Below are positions 36,501 through 44,175 of a stretch of DNA of 64,000 nt, one piece after another; within the stretch, counting starts at the first letter, position 1, and every line of letters starts with the position of its first letter. The stretch lies in contig NVWK01000004.1 of assembly GCA_002733605.1 (NCBI GenBank), positions 62,001-126,000 on the forward strand, given 5' to 3'. The DNA comes from Robiginitomaculum sp. Its GTDB lineage: Bacteria > Pseudomonadota > Alphaproteobacteria > Caulobacterales > Maricaulaceae. The notes under the pieces are model-generated. The model saw nothing but the letters and a program-made list of their open reading frames with translations. It had not been told where the DNA came from and did not search any database. The translations under genes were made by a program, and so were the position numbers.

Positions 36501-37202
36501 GCTCGTGGCGAGCGCGGCAATTGCCGAGGCATCAGATGGTTTTGCCGAATGTTGTGCTTCACCGACAAGTGTGCTTTGGGCTGCAGCAAGCTCTACGAAA
36601 CGTCTGTAGACTGTCGCATTAAATACACCTGCGCCAAAGCCGGACGCGCCTGTTGCACGTTCTAGACCGGCATTTTCTTTTGCCCGCATGAAGGAGAAAT
36701 ATGCCCGACTATACGGAGCAATTTCGCCGGGACTGCCTTCGGAAACCATAGTGTCTGCGGTATCAATCATAATATTGATTGCGCCCGTATACTGGCCTGC
36801 CATATCGGCAACAGAGACTTGCAAGCCCTGAACCTGACTTCTGGTAGAAGGGAGCATATTGATGTAATTGTCGATGCGGGACACGTCTGCGGACAGGTTT
36901 TCACCAAATTGGGCTTTATTAGCGTTGTAAGCCTGTACAGCGCGATCTGTACTTTGGCGGAGCATGGGGAGCTCTTGTGCAAAGTTCACACCTTGCGAGC
37001 CTATATATCCGGCCGAGGCCCCGCGCTCTTTTTGAAGTTCATGAACAAGGTTACTTAAAATCACGGCGCTATCAGCAGTTTGCACCACTTGATTTGCTTT
37101 GACCCTAACTTTTGATGAGCGGAGCGTATTGCTACCTGCAATGAGCGCTAAGAAGAGGAGCGGTATTGCCGCGATGAGTAAGAGCCTGAGTTTAATTGTC
37201 AT
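33501..37202 (-). CDS. Methyl-accepting chemotaxis protein with NIT-like sensor and four PAS domains
   Basis: A 1233-residue receptor. Order: membrane helix 7-23; periplasmic helical sensor about 42-285 with LVHELQKERGASAGY, the NIT (nitrate/nitrite-type) signature; membrane helix 300-320; HAMP about 322-375; PAS at about 388-500, 508-620, 628-745 and 750-865; a second HAMP-like helix region about 885-937; and the signalling domain about 940-1175 with the hairpin tip IDEIAFQTNLLALNAGVEAA. PAS 1, 2 and 4 are close copies (shared MIEF...ANENFL.TMGYT); PAS 3 is of another type. After a flexible Pro/Ala/Gln linker it ends in DWQDF, a CheR/CheB-tethering pentapeptide. The ATG has GGGGA upstream. 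Confidence 0.94.
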   Translation of the reverse strand: MTIKLRLLLIAAIPLLFLALIAGSNTLRSSKVRVKANQVVQTADSAVILSNLVHELQKERGASAGYIGSQGVNFAQELPMLRQSTDRAVQAYNANKAQFGENLSADVSRIDNYINMLPSTRSQVQGLQVSVADMAGQYTGAINIMIDTADTMVSEGSPGEIAPYSRAYFSFMRAKENAGLERATGASGFGAGVFNATVYRRFVELAAAQSTLVGEAQHSAKPSDASAIAALATSQASTRVAALRKLVNDSLVDGNLQGVTGTQWFQASTARIDEMKQIEDQLASSLQVAATLMASAATRSVMLIGGSSLLCILFGIGFAYYSGNTISKPIASLTNAMKHIAEGDFSDEIKTTNRKDMIGEMSVTLDKFKTDLEAAEKQKHANAGVIHAIDTNQAMIEFELDGTILSANENFLKTMGYTIDEIVGEKHNKFASAEYRNSADYAEFWAKLKRGETVSGIFERFDKAGNSIWLEAAYNAIKDVDGNPYKVIKIASNITEIQLQRRTNAGIISAINEKQAMIEFTMDGKVVAANENFLSTMGYTLEEVVGQHHSKFVGKEERTSAEYEDFWAKLRRGESVAGQFDRYNKAGDLVILEAAYNSVSDANNKPFKVIKIASNITEVARQQNISLFKGSAFDGSSMAMMMIDRDLKVTFVNKATMELFGDHAEAFKGVFPTFDPANIVGTCIDIFHKNPAHQRALLADESRMPFQADISVGDLKFALSVSIVRDAQGNHVGNTLEWDHVTVARTNAGIMGALDRDSALIEFNLNGSIITANENFLAATGYTMSEIVGKHHRMFVGKELRSSPEYAKFWEQLNDGQSVAGKFERFGKDGSQIWLDASYTSVLDINGNPFKVVKIATDITDAENARTKSELELASHAEEQALVVSTLAAALKALADGDLTSEINENFTGEYEQLRTDFNSAVTTLKATMGKVIGNAVGIQNGASEISQASDDMAKRTENQAAALEETAAALDQITATVQGSAKSADQADIVVTQTRTDAEKSGEVVRKAVEAMDAIKDSSGEIEKIIGVIDEIAFQTNLLALNAGVEAARAGEAGRGFAVVASEVRALAQRSSDAAKDIKDLISASGKHVETGVSLVGETGEALEKIVVSVAEVSKLVADIAGSAQEQSTALAEVNSAVNDMDRVTQQNAAMVEESTAAAHSLTNEAQDLTRLVRQFNIGDGGADNVTELPSAEAPAGKPPVAAQQQRAQAYFETQGSVAVAAKPQADDWQDF

Positions 37203-37581
37203 GATGTATCCCCGATCAAAAGTGTCTCATTTTATTGTCGTTATTATTCAGCAGTTGGGCCTTGGCAAAAAAACTAATAAACTGCCCCTATAGATTCATA
37301 TTAACTAATAAGGTAAACAAAGTGTTTCTAGGGCAGGCATAAGTTGGCATTCGTCAGGCATATAAAAATTAACCTTTAAAAACAATGGATTAAAGTGTCT
37401 CTAAACTGTCATAAATAATTCACAAAGTAGAATATCTTTCCCCTTTTTATATACAGCTTCATAAAGTTCGACCTTTAAATATAAGTGTAATTTATATTTA
37501 TACACTCATAAGGTGTATAATACACCCCTGTTCCCGCGTGATTTGTACGCTGGCAGGGTGGAACATAACCAATTACTGCAA
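37203..37581. other. 379-nt AT-rich non-coding region with GTGTA/TACAC dyads
   Basis: No gene seen. It is the upstream region of the receptor gene and the downstream region of dadA. GGTGTATAATACACC (37512-37526) is a perfect 15-nt dyad around one base, and AGTGTA (37484-37489) with TACACT (37501-37506) forms a second pair sharing the same half-sites. Several TTAA boxes near 37364-37395 do not show the TTAA-N7-TTAA spacing of CtrA. Confidence 0.5.
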
Positions 37582-38877
37582 TTACCGCCTAAACGGTGCA
37601 TAAGGTGCAGGGTCAAGCACCGGGCTCTCTTCCAAAACTATGTCTGCGAGCAAGGCCCCAGAACCTGCACATAACGTCCATCCCATATGGGCATGGGCCG
37701 TGTTCACGGCGAGGCCGCGCAACGGTGTGAGACCGATCATCGGGATGCCGTCGGCACTGACGGGGCGAAAGCCGTGCCATATCTGCGCGTCTTCGAGGGA
37801 CAGGCCCGTGGCAAGCTCGGGATATACGTGTTTTAACATATCCAGCAGGGGCTGTAAGCGTTTGGGGTGTACAGAGCGATCAAATCCGGCGATTTCTGCC
37901 ATGCCGGCAATGCGCAGGCAATTTTCCAACGGGGTAATGGCCACATGTAAACTGTCATCTACCACAGGAATTTTGGGTACCACAGGATTTTTTGAAACCA
38001 TGGGGATTTTAGGGCCTGCAATATTCGAAAACCCGAGGGAATACCCTTTCACGGGGCGAACCGGCAGGGCCAGTCCCAATGTTTTGAGCAAAAGATAGCT
38101 ACGCGCCCCTGTCGCCACAATAGTTGTGCGGGCTTGAAAATCTCCCGTGTCGGTTTTGACGCCGTGAACACTGTCCCCGTTTCGGAGAAAGCCTTCTACG
38201 CGCGTGCCCGTTATGATCTCACCGCCGCGTTCCAGAATTGCGATTTCCAACGCCTTACAAAACCGGTAGGCGTCCGCTTTGAAATCATCAGGGTAGAAAA
38301 TAGCCCCGGCGATGCTCTTGATGATCGGCGCGAGCGCTGGTTCTCTAACACTGCTGTCTTGCGCGCTCAAAAATTCGGTGCGCAGACCCAAGGCCTGCAA
38401 ACGCAGGGCTTTGTCGCGTGCCTGCGCAAATGCGCGTGGGGTGCGGAAGATTTTCAAGAGCCCGTCTCCGTCATAGGCATCGTCTATGCTTAAATCCTCT
38501 CGCCATTTTCTGTTCAGCCCCATCGAGTACTGTGCGAGGGCATAGTTAAGCTCTGTCGCGCGCCAATGGGGGGTGTTGGCAGAACTGCGCAAGAACTTTG
38601 GCCCCCAGCCCAACAGATCCGGCAAGGCAGAGGCCCGTAATTTCATCGATGTGTTTTTCGACACCATTGATCCGAGCAATTGCCCGAAAATACCCGGCCC
38701 GTTCCAGGGGTTGGCGAGGGAGGCATGCACCATGCCTGCATTTGCATAACTGGTTTCCAAAGCCACCGCCTTGCCAGCCTCGATCAGCCGCACATGCGAC
38801 GCCCCCTTCTCCAGCAAGGCATAGGCTGTGGCCAGCCCGACCAATCCGCCGCCGATGATTTGGAACTGTGCTTGCAT
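37582..38877 (-). CDS. dadA: D-amino-acid dehydrogenase (FAD)
   Basis: Membrane-linked flavoprotein that oxidises D-amino acids to keto acids. The 431-residue protein has an N-terminal FAD site IIGGGLVGLATAYALLEKG, the SYANAGMVHASLANPWNGPG segment typical of DadA, and a C-terminal GLAVNTAHAHMGWTLCAGSG. An unusual internal stretch PKIPMV-SKNPVV-PKIPVV is a threefold imperfect 6-residue repeat (see repeat at 37961). It is the last gene of a five-gene minus-strand run from comF, 4 nt after the DUF1178 gene. Confidence 0.88.
   Translation of the reverse strand: MQAQFQIIGGGLVGLATAYALLEKGASHVRLIEAGKAVALETSYANAGMVHASLANPWNGPGIFGQLLGSMVSKNTSMKLRASALPDLLGWGPKFLRSSANTPHWRATELNYALAQYSMGLNRKWREDLSIDDAYDGDGLLKIFRTPRAFAQARDKALRLQALGLRTEFLSAQDSSVREPALAPIIKSIAGAIFYPDDFKADAYRFCKALEIAILERGGEIITGTRVEGFLRNGDSVHGVKTDTGDFQARTTIVATGARSYLLLKTLGLALPVRPVKGYSLGFSNIAGPKIPMVSKNPVVPKIPVVDDSLHVAITPLENCLRIAGMAEIAGFDRSVHPKRLQPLLDMLKHVYPELATGLSLEDAQIWHGFRPVSADGIPMIGLTPLRGLAVNTAHAHMGWTLCAGSGALLADIVLEESPVLDPAPYAPFRR
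37961..38014. repeat. Three imperfect 18-bp tandem repeats within dadA
   Basis: Units accacaggaattttgggt (37961-37978), accacaggattttttgaa (37979-37996) and accatggggattttaggg (37997-38014). The length is a multiple of three, so the frame is kept and three copies of a [P/S]K[I/N]P[M/V]V hexapeptide are encoded. Confidence 0.75.
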
Positions 38878-38881
38878 GGGT

Positions 38882-39292
38882 TCAGTTCAGTTTGCGCTTT
38901 GTGCGCGGGGCCAAAATGTCCGGCAAAGGCAAAGCGTCTATGCCTTCCTCGCTCAACTCACGGGCTTGCTCCGGCGTGGTCTGGCCATAGATGCTCCGCT
39001 CGGGAGCATCACCATAATGGATAGCACGGGCTTCATCCGCAAAACCCTCGCCGACATTGTCGAAATTGTCTGCGATATTTTTGCGCATTTTTGCGACCAT
39101 GTCCTCATGGGGGTTTGTGGTTTTGTTTGAAGTGCGCACACTGGGCGCCATTGGCGCTTTCTCAATTTTAGTGTTTTCGCAATATGGACAGGCAATGAGG
39201 CCACGCGCAGCTTGGTCGTCAAAATCACGGCTATGGCCGAACCAGGTTTCGAACTCGTGCGCATGGGCGCATTTTAGCATGTATTTTATCAT
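38882..39292 (-). CDS. DUF1178 family protein
   Basis: A 136-residue protein from the ATG at 39292, which overlaps the stop of the nitrilase gene as ATGA and gives the family N terminus MIKYMLKCAHAHEFETWF. A CPYC pair with the upstream Cys suggests a small zinc-binding N-terminal domain; the C-terminal half is DNFDNVGEGFADEARAIHYG, conserved in the family. Function unknown. It is found widely in alpha- and betaproteobacteria next to nitrilase and grxC genes, as here. Confidence 0.85.
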   Translation of the reverse strand: MIKYMLKCAHAHEFETWFGHSRDFDDQAARGLIACPYCENTKIEKAPMAPSVRTSNKTTNPHEDMVAKMRKNIADNFDNVGEGFADEARAIHYGDAPERSIYGQTTPEQARELSEEGIDALPLPDILAPRTKRKLN

Positions 39293-40098
39293 GGCAGTAT
39301 TGTCTCTTGTTGCCATGCGGGCAGTCTGCGGCGAATATCCGCGACCAGTGATGGGTCAATGTCGGCCAGACAATAGCCCGGCTTGTCATGGTCAAGACCG
39401 GCCAGTACTTTGCCCCAAGGATCAATGATTAAACTATGCCCCCATGTGGCGCGTCCATCGGCGTGGATGCCGCCTTGAGCGGGCGCGATTACATAAGCAC
39501 TGGTTTCGGTGGCACGGGCACGCAGTAAAACCTGCCAATGGGCTTCGCCTGTCACGGCGGTGAATGCGGACGGCACGCTTAAGAGCTGTGCGCCGGATTT
39601 GGCATAGTGTTTATAGAGGGCCGCAAAGCGCAGATCATAACAAATGCTCAGGCCCAGTTTTATATCGGCGACATCGGCAAGTACGGCTTTGGTTCCCGCC
39701 GTATAATTCGCAGACTCACGCCATGTTTCTACCTCGTTGATCTCCACATCGAACATATGGAGTTTATCGTAACGGGCTTTTATCAGCCCATCCGGGCCAA
39801 ACAGGAAAGAGCGGTTGGCGGCTTTGGTGTCTGATAGTTTCACCGCTAGCGAACCGATCAAAAGATCAATGGAAAGCTCTTTGGCCAATGCACCGAAATG
39901 GGCCACGGCCCGACAGTCTGCTTCAGGCGAAATCGCAGCGAAAAGTGCTTGGGCGCCACCGCCCATAAAATGGGTGTTTTCCGGCGTGGCGACAAACCTC
40001 GCGCCCGCCTTATGGGCCTTCCGGATCAGGGTGTCGGTGTGATCGATATTGGCATCAATATCGAGACCGGAACAAAGCTGTATGCAGGCCGCGCGCAT
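39289..40098 (-). CDS. Carbon-nitrogen hydrolase (Nit1-like, probable deaminated-glutathione amidase)
   Basis: A 269-residue nitrilase-superfamily amidase with the Glu40-Lys112-Cys153 triad: ATPENTHF, RYDKLHMFDVE and LSICYDLRF. This KLHMFDV-type spacing is that of Nit1/deaminated glutathione amidases, which repair a by-product of transamination of glutathione. It lies 4 nt after grxC and overlaps DUF1178 by 4 nt, and its place next to a glutaredoxin gene fits a thiol-related role. Confidence 0.85.
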   Translation of the reverse strand: MRAACIQLCSGLDIDANIDHTDTLIRKAHKAGARFVATPENTHFMGGGAQALFAAISPEADCRAVAHFGALAKELSIDLLIGSLAVKLSDTKAANRSFLFGPDGLIKARYDKLHMFDVEINEVETWRESANYTAGTKAVLADVADIKLGLSICYDLRFAALYKHYAKSGAQLLSVPSAFTAVTGEAHWQVLLRARATETSAYVIAPAQGGIHADGRATWGHSLIIDPWGKVLAGLDHDKPGYCLADIDPSLVADIRRRLPAWQQETILP

Positions 40099-40102
40099 CT
40101 GG

Positions 40103-40360
40103 TTACGCGCTCAGAAGGGCGTCAAGTTTGCCCGCGCGTTCCAGCGCCATCATCTCGTCACAGCCGCCAATATGCATCTGGTCAATAAAGATTTGTGGGT
40201 AACTAGAGCCACCATTGGCACGCTGGATCATTTCCCGGCGTAGCTGTGCGTTCATGCCTGCGTCAATTTTTTTGAAGTTCACGCTTTTCTTTTTCAGCAA
40301 CATGATGGCACGCACGCAATAGGGACAAAATGCGCGTGTATAGATCGTGACGGATTTCAT
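40103..40360 (-). CDS. grxC: Glutaredoxin 3
   Basis: An 85-residue dithiol glutaredoxin that reduces protein disulfides with glutathione. The active site CPYC is at residues 12-15, the cis-Pro loop is SYPQIFI, and GGCDEMMALE closes the glutathione pocket. It is 25 nt after comF and 4 nt before the nitrilase gene in the same transcript. Confidence 0.94.
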   Translation of the reverse strand: MKSVTIYTRAFCPYCVRAIMLLKKKSVNFKKIDAGMNAQLRREMIQRANGGSSYPQIFIDQMHIGGCDEMMALERAGKLDALLSA

Positions 40361-40385
40361 AATAACCTCGATTGTTTATCCCCCC

Positions 40386-41165
40386 TTATGTAGCGACAGA
40401 TACGGGTCTGACAACCCGCATTAATGTCAATATATCAACTTGAGCGGCGCCTGCCCGTTTCAAAACCTGCGTGCACGCTTCCACTGTAGCGCCAGATGTC
40501 AGCACATCATCGACCAGTACAATCCTGAGCCCCGTGACATTTGATTTGTGTGTAGCTGGCACATGAAAGGCCCCGACCATGTTGCGTCTCCGGCCTTTAT
40601 AGCTCTGGGCACCTTGGCTGGGGGTGTTTTTACGCCGTTGCAAAATATTGGTATCATAGGGCAAGCCGCTTAACTGCGACAGTTTTCGGGCTAACACAGC
40701 CGACTGGTTAAACCGGCGTGTGCGCAAGCGGGCTCTGTGTAAGGGCACGGGCACAATCATATCGGCACGGGCCAGCAACGCCCGACCGGCGCGTAACATT
40801 TGCGCCCCGAAAAACTCGAGGCCGTCTGTACGTCCACCATGTTTGAAATCCAGAACAATTTTGCGGCTATGCTCGTCATATCGTATTGCCGAGCGGCCCT
40901 TGTCATATTTCGGCGGACGGACGTGGCACGGGCCACAAAGACTGCCTGCGCCTTGATCATATTCGAACGGATATCCGCACAGATCGCAACATGGGGCGTC
41001 CAGAAACTGTAAAGACTGCCACAAGTTAGTATCTTCGCTGTCTATCGGCAATCCGGTGATCAAAGAATGGGGCGGCAGGACAATATCCAGAGCCCGAGCC
41101 AAAACCGGCCCCACCCCCTCAACAAGAGCAGGCACGAAATGAGAAGTCGCTTTCCTTATACCCAT
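40386..41165 (-). CDS. comF: ComF family phosphoribosyltransferase-like protein
   Basis: A 259-residue protein with N-terminal zinc-finger cysteines (CCDLCGYPF and CGPCH) and a phosphoribosyltransferase fold, PRPP loop VLVDDVLTSGATVEAC. ComF proteins assist uptake or processing of transforming DNA; in bacteria not known to be competent their role is unclear. It heads the comF-grxC-nit-DUF1178-dadA operon and is divergent from the methyltransferase gene with only 20 nt between start codons. Confidence 0.88.
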   Translation of the reverse strand: MGIRKATSHFVPALVEGVGPVLARALDIVLPPHSLITGLPIDSEDTNLWQSLQFLDAPCCDLCGYPFEYDQGAGSLCGPCHVRPPKYDKGRSAIRYDEHSRKIVLDFKHGGRTDGLEFFGAQMLRAGRALLARADMIVPVPLHRARLRTRRFNQSAVLARKLSQLSGLPYDTNILQRRKNTPSQGAQSYKGRRRNMVGAFHVPATHKSNVTGLRIVLVDDVLTSGATVEACTQVLKRAGAAQVDILTLMRVVRPVSVAT

Positions 41166-41185
41166 TTTGGGACCATATCAGAGCT

Positions 41186-42082
41186 ATGAACAAAGCCAAA
41201 GACATCTTTGACACACGGTTGGTGCGCGCTCGGCGGGCGCGGGGGCAAAAACACGCTATTGATCCCTTTCTTTTGCACCGGTGCGCCGACGATGCCGCCC
41301 AGCGTATTTTAGATATAAACCGTACATTTTCCCGCACGCTGATCTTTGCCAATCCCGAGATTTCGAAACGCATTGTCCAGATTGTCCAAGAGGCCGGAGA
41401 TAAAGAGGCCGGAGATAAATTGGAACATGTGGTGTGTGTCGATCATAGTGACGCCGTGGACGGTCTTGATCTGGTGTGTGCCGAGACGGGTCTGGCCTTT
41501 ATGAGCGGCAGTTTTGATCTGGTGATCAATGCGCTCAGCCTGCACGGTGTCAATCATGTGCCGCAGGCTTTGGGCGAGATGAAACGCCTGCTAAAACCGG
41601 ACGGGCTGTTGATTGCCGCCCTGTTTGGCGGCGAGACCCTGGGCGCTTTGCGGCATGCCCTGTACGAGACGGAAGACACACTGTACGGGCGCGTCAGCCC
41701 GCGTGTGTCGCCCATGGTCAGCCTGCAACAGGCGGCAAAACTTTTACAGACAGCAGGGTTTGCCATGCCGGTTACAGATCGGGATGTGGTGCAAATCCAC
41801 TATTCAAACCTCGCGTCTCTATATGCGGATTTGCGCAGAATGGGCGAGACCAACACCTTAAATGGACGGGCGAGACGACCTGTGTCGAAGCGGTTTTTTC
41901 AAAAACTGGAGCAGATTTATGCCCGCGATCACGGGGACGCGTCCGGTAAATTTATCGTCAAGTTCGAACTGGTCTGGATGACTGGATGGACACCCCATAA
42001 AGATCAACCCAAGCCCCTCAAACCCGGCAGCGCAAAAACACGGCTTGCGGATGCTTTAGGGGTAAAAGAACAAAAATTATGA
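41186..42082 (+). CDS. SAM-dependent methyltransferase, BioC/NDUFAF5-like
   Basis: A 298-residue class I methyltransferase. The N-terminal IFDTRLVRARRARG and the central FDLVINALSLHGVNHVPQALGEMKRLLKPDGLLIAALFGGETLGALR are typical of the BioC-like group related to mitochondrial NDUFAF5. Alphaproteobacterial members sit next to comF, as here. Substrate is not known (arginine hydroxylation/complex I assembly is described for the mitochondrial relative). It contains two short tandem DNA repeats near 41372-41419 that give IVQIVQ and EAGDKEAGDK. Confidence 0.85.
   Translation: MNKAKDIFDTRLVRARRARGQKHAIDPFLLHRCADDAAQRILDINRTFSRTLIFANPEISKRIVQIVQEAGDKEAGDKLEHVVCVDHSDAVDGLDLVCAETGLAFMSGSFDLVINALSLHGVNHVPQALGEMKRLLKPDGLLIAALFGGETLGALRHALYETEDTLYGRVSPRVSPMVSLQQAAKLLQTAGFAMPVTDRDVVQIHYSNLASLYADLRRMGETNTLNGRARRPVSKRFFQKLEQIYARDHGDASGKFIVKFELVWMTGWTPHKDQPKPLKPGSAKTRLADALGVKEQKL
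41372..41419. repeat. Two adjacent short tandem duplications inside the methyltransferase gene
   Basis: attgtccag/attgtccaa (41372-41389, 9 bp twice) is followed directly by a perfect double copy of GAGGCCGGAGATAAA (41390-41404 and 41405-41419). Both keep the frame. Confidence 0.9.
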
Positions 42083-42086
42083 GCCG

Positions 42087-42272
42087 TTATTTAAGCCCGT
42101 TTGCAATTTTGTTAAAACTATTGGACTGACTAGACACGATATATTGAGAGGCCCCGATCATCGCAATGCTCAGCATGGCAACAAGCAGTGCATATTCAAG
42201 CGCTGTCGCGCCACTGGTATCGTGACAATACCGGGATAAAAGGCTCTTACATTTTTCAAATTTATTTGGCAA
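42087..42272 (-). CDS. flp: Flp/Fap-type pilin component
   Basis: A 61-residue class IVb prepilin. The prepilin-peptidase site and helix [20 protein letters not shown] are diagnostic, after a 20-residue basic leader. The start is a TTG at 42272 inside the end of mutT (11-nt overlap), supported by a GAGGGGG ribosome site 8 nt upstream; no ATG fits. No tad or cpa secretion genes lie in the window, so it is an isolated pilin or a member of a split system. Confidence 0.85.
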   Translation of the reverse strand: MPNKFEKCKSLLSRYCHDTSGATALEYALLVAMLSIAMIGASQYIVSSQSNSFNKIANGLK

Positions 42273-42681
42273 AACGTTGCCCCCTCGGAATTCTATCTCG
42301 TATTTCCAATGCCAGCGGAATATCTGCAGGCACTAAATCTAAATCCAGCAAACGATCAGGATACACCCATTTGATCACTTGCCCCTCTTTGGGACGGGCC
42401 ATCCCATCCCATTGTCGACAAAGATATAACGGCATGAGCAAATGAAAGTTTTCTTCTGCGTGGGAAGCAAATGAAAACACCTGAAAACAGCGTTCACATG
42501 GCTCTACACCAAGTTCTTCCCATAATTCGCGTCGCAAAGCCTGCTCAGGCGTTTCCCCATCTTCAATTTTGCCACCCGGAAACTCCCACAATCCCGCATG
42601 GCTCTTACCCTTTGGTCTCTGGCTCATCAATATGCGCCCGTCTGCATCTAGCAAGGCACACGCAACAACCACTAATACCAT
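42262..42681 (-). CDS. mutT: Nudix hydrolase MutT (8-oxo-dGTP diphosphatase)
   Basis: A 139-residue protein that cleans oxidised nucleotides from the pool. The Nudix box is perfect: [20 protein letters not shown] followed by [24 protein letters not shown] upstream matches MutT closely. It is in the same direction as argJ, 81 nt after it, an arrangement common in alphaproteobacteria. Confidence 0.93.
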   Translation of the reverse strand: MVLVVVACALLDADGRILMSQRPKGKSHAGLWEFPGGKIEDGETPEQALRRELWEELGVEPCERCFQVFSFASHAEENFHLLMPLYLCRQWDGMARPKEGQVIKWVYPDRLLDLDLVPADIPLALEIRDRIPRGQRFAK

Positions 42682-42762
42682 AATATCCTCTATACACTAA
42701 TTTGATTAACGACCCGTAATAACCGGAAAATTTGTTCCAAAAATCCCGGTTTGGCCAACAGC

Positions 42763-44028
42763 CTAACTTCGGTAATCGGCATTAATATCAATATATCCAT
42801 GGGTCAAATCGCACGTCCACACGGTAAATTCTCCGTTTCCAAGTCCTATATCCACATGAATACGTAAATTTTGCGCGCGCATATAAGCGCTGACAACGGC
42901 TTCGTCATAGCCGGGCGCCCTTTGGCCATTTTGGGCGAGTAAATGCTCTCCAAACGAGACCGAAAGCTCGTCTCTGTGCGCAGGGACACCTGATTTACCA
43001 ACGGCCATAATGATGCGGCCCCAATTGGCATCTTCGCCCGCAATTGCAGTTTTTACCAAAGGGGAATTGGCAATGCTAAGCCCGATGGTCTTGGCATCCG
43101 CACGGGACATAGCGCCACATACATGGATTTCGATAAATTTTTGGGCCCCCTCCCCGTCTTTGACCACCTGATGGGCCAAGTCGAGCATGAGGCTATGCAA
43201 GGCGATTTTAAAGCCGGCAAGGCATGGGTCATCGCTCTGTGTAATCTCGGGGTGAGAGGCCATACGGGTGGCCGTGAGCAAAACCGTATCACTGGTCGAG
43301 CTGTCACTATCGACAGTAATGGCATTGAAGCTTGTGTGGGTGAACTCTGTGAGCAACTCCTGCAACACGTCTTGCGCGATATTGGCGTCGGTAAATATAA
43401 AACCAAGCATGGTCGCCATGTCCGGTGCAATCATGCCGGAGCCTTTGACAATGCCACAAATCCGAACCCTAACCCCGTCAATTTCTGCACTTGTGTGCGC
43501 GCCCTTGGCGTAGGTATCCGTCGTGCTGATCGCGCGGGCGGCCTGTTCCCAACCTGCGCGGGTATTGAGAAATGTATTGGCGCTCAGGGCTTTTTTTAAC
43601 GGGCCCAAATCCAGAGGTTCGCCGATGACGCCGGTTGAGCAGATAAACACATTCCCCGCCTCACAGCCCAAGGGCACAGCTGCAAACCGGGCCATGGATT
43701 CAACATCCTCATGGCCCTGGCGTCCGGTAAACACATTGGCATTGCCGGCATTGACCAAAAGGCCACCAGCGGCTTCGTGCTCATCCAAACCCTGCTCCTC
43801 TAAGCTCTGGCGGGCCAATACTTTTTTTGACCAGTCGATGGGGGCACCCGGGGCGCGGGATTTGGTGAAGACGCCTGCGACGACACTGGTGGGGGCGAAT
43901 TTTACCAACAACACATCGGGCCTGTTTTTATATTTCGCGCCGGTTTCGGCCACCCACATCTCGATGCCTGCAATTTCGGGCATGTCCGGAAAATGTTCCG
44001 GTGCCAATGGCGAGCGTGTTAATTTCAT
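42763..44028 (-). CDS. argJ: Bifunctional ornithine acetyltransferase/N-acetylglutamate synthase
   Basis: Arginine biosynthesis: recycles the acetyl group from N-acetylornithine to glutamate. The 421-residue precursor cleaves itself before Thr206 in DMATMLGF, the conserved processing site, giving alpha and beta chains. GGLLVNAGNANVFTG and the C-terminal GNGEFTVWTCDLTHGYIDINADYRS are family signatures (the last in two parts). It lies between the PpiC lipoprotein and mutT genes on the minus strand. Confidence 0.95.
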   Translation of the reverse strand: MKLTRSPLAPEHFPDMPEIAGIEMWVAETGAKYKNRPDVLLVKFAPTSVVAGVFTKSRAPGAPIDWSKKVLARQSLEEQGLDEHEAAGGLLVNAGNANVFTGRQGHEDVESMARFAAVPLGCEAGNVFICSTGVIGEPLDLGPLKKALSANTFLNTRAGWEQAARAISTTDTYAKGAHTSAEIDGVRVRICGIVKGSGMIAPDMATMLGFIFTDANIAQDVLQELLTEFTHTSFNAITVDSDSSTSDTVLLTATRMASHPEITQSDDPCLAGFKIALHSLMLDLAHQVVKDGEGAQKFIEIHVCGAMSRADAKTIGLSIANSPLVKTAIAGEDANWGRIIMAVGKSGVPAHRDELSVSFGEHLLAQNGQRAPGYDEAVVSAYMRAQNLRIHVDIGLGNGEFTVWTCDLTHGYIDINADYRS

Positions 44029-44175
44029 GGTGTCGTCCTATAGTTCGTATCGGCAAGGCATATCTGGATATGTCCAAGATAGTGCAGGAAACCTTTGTGT
44101 TTTCAAGTGTTTTTGAACATGCGGTTTAACATATCCGCGCTAAGGCCAGAGGCATGTATCTGGAAAAAATGGAGA

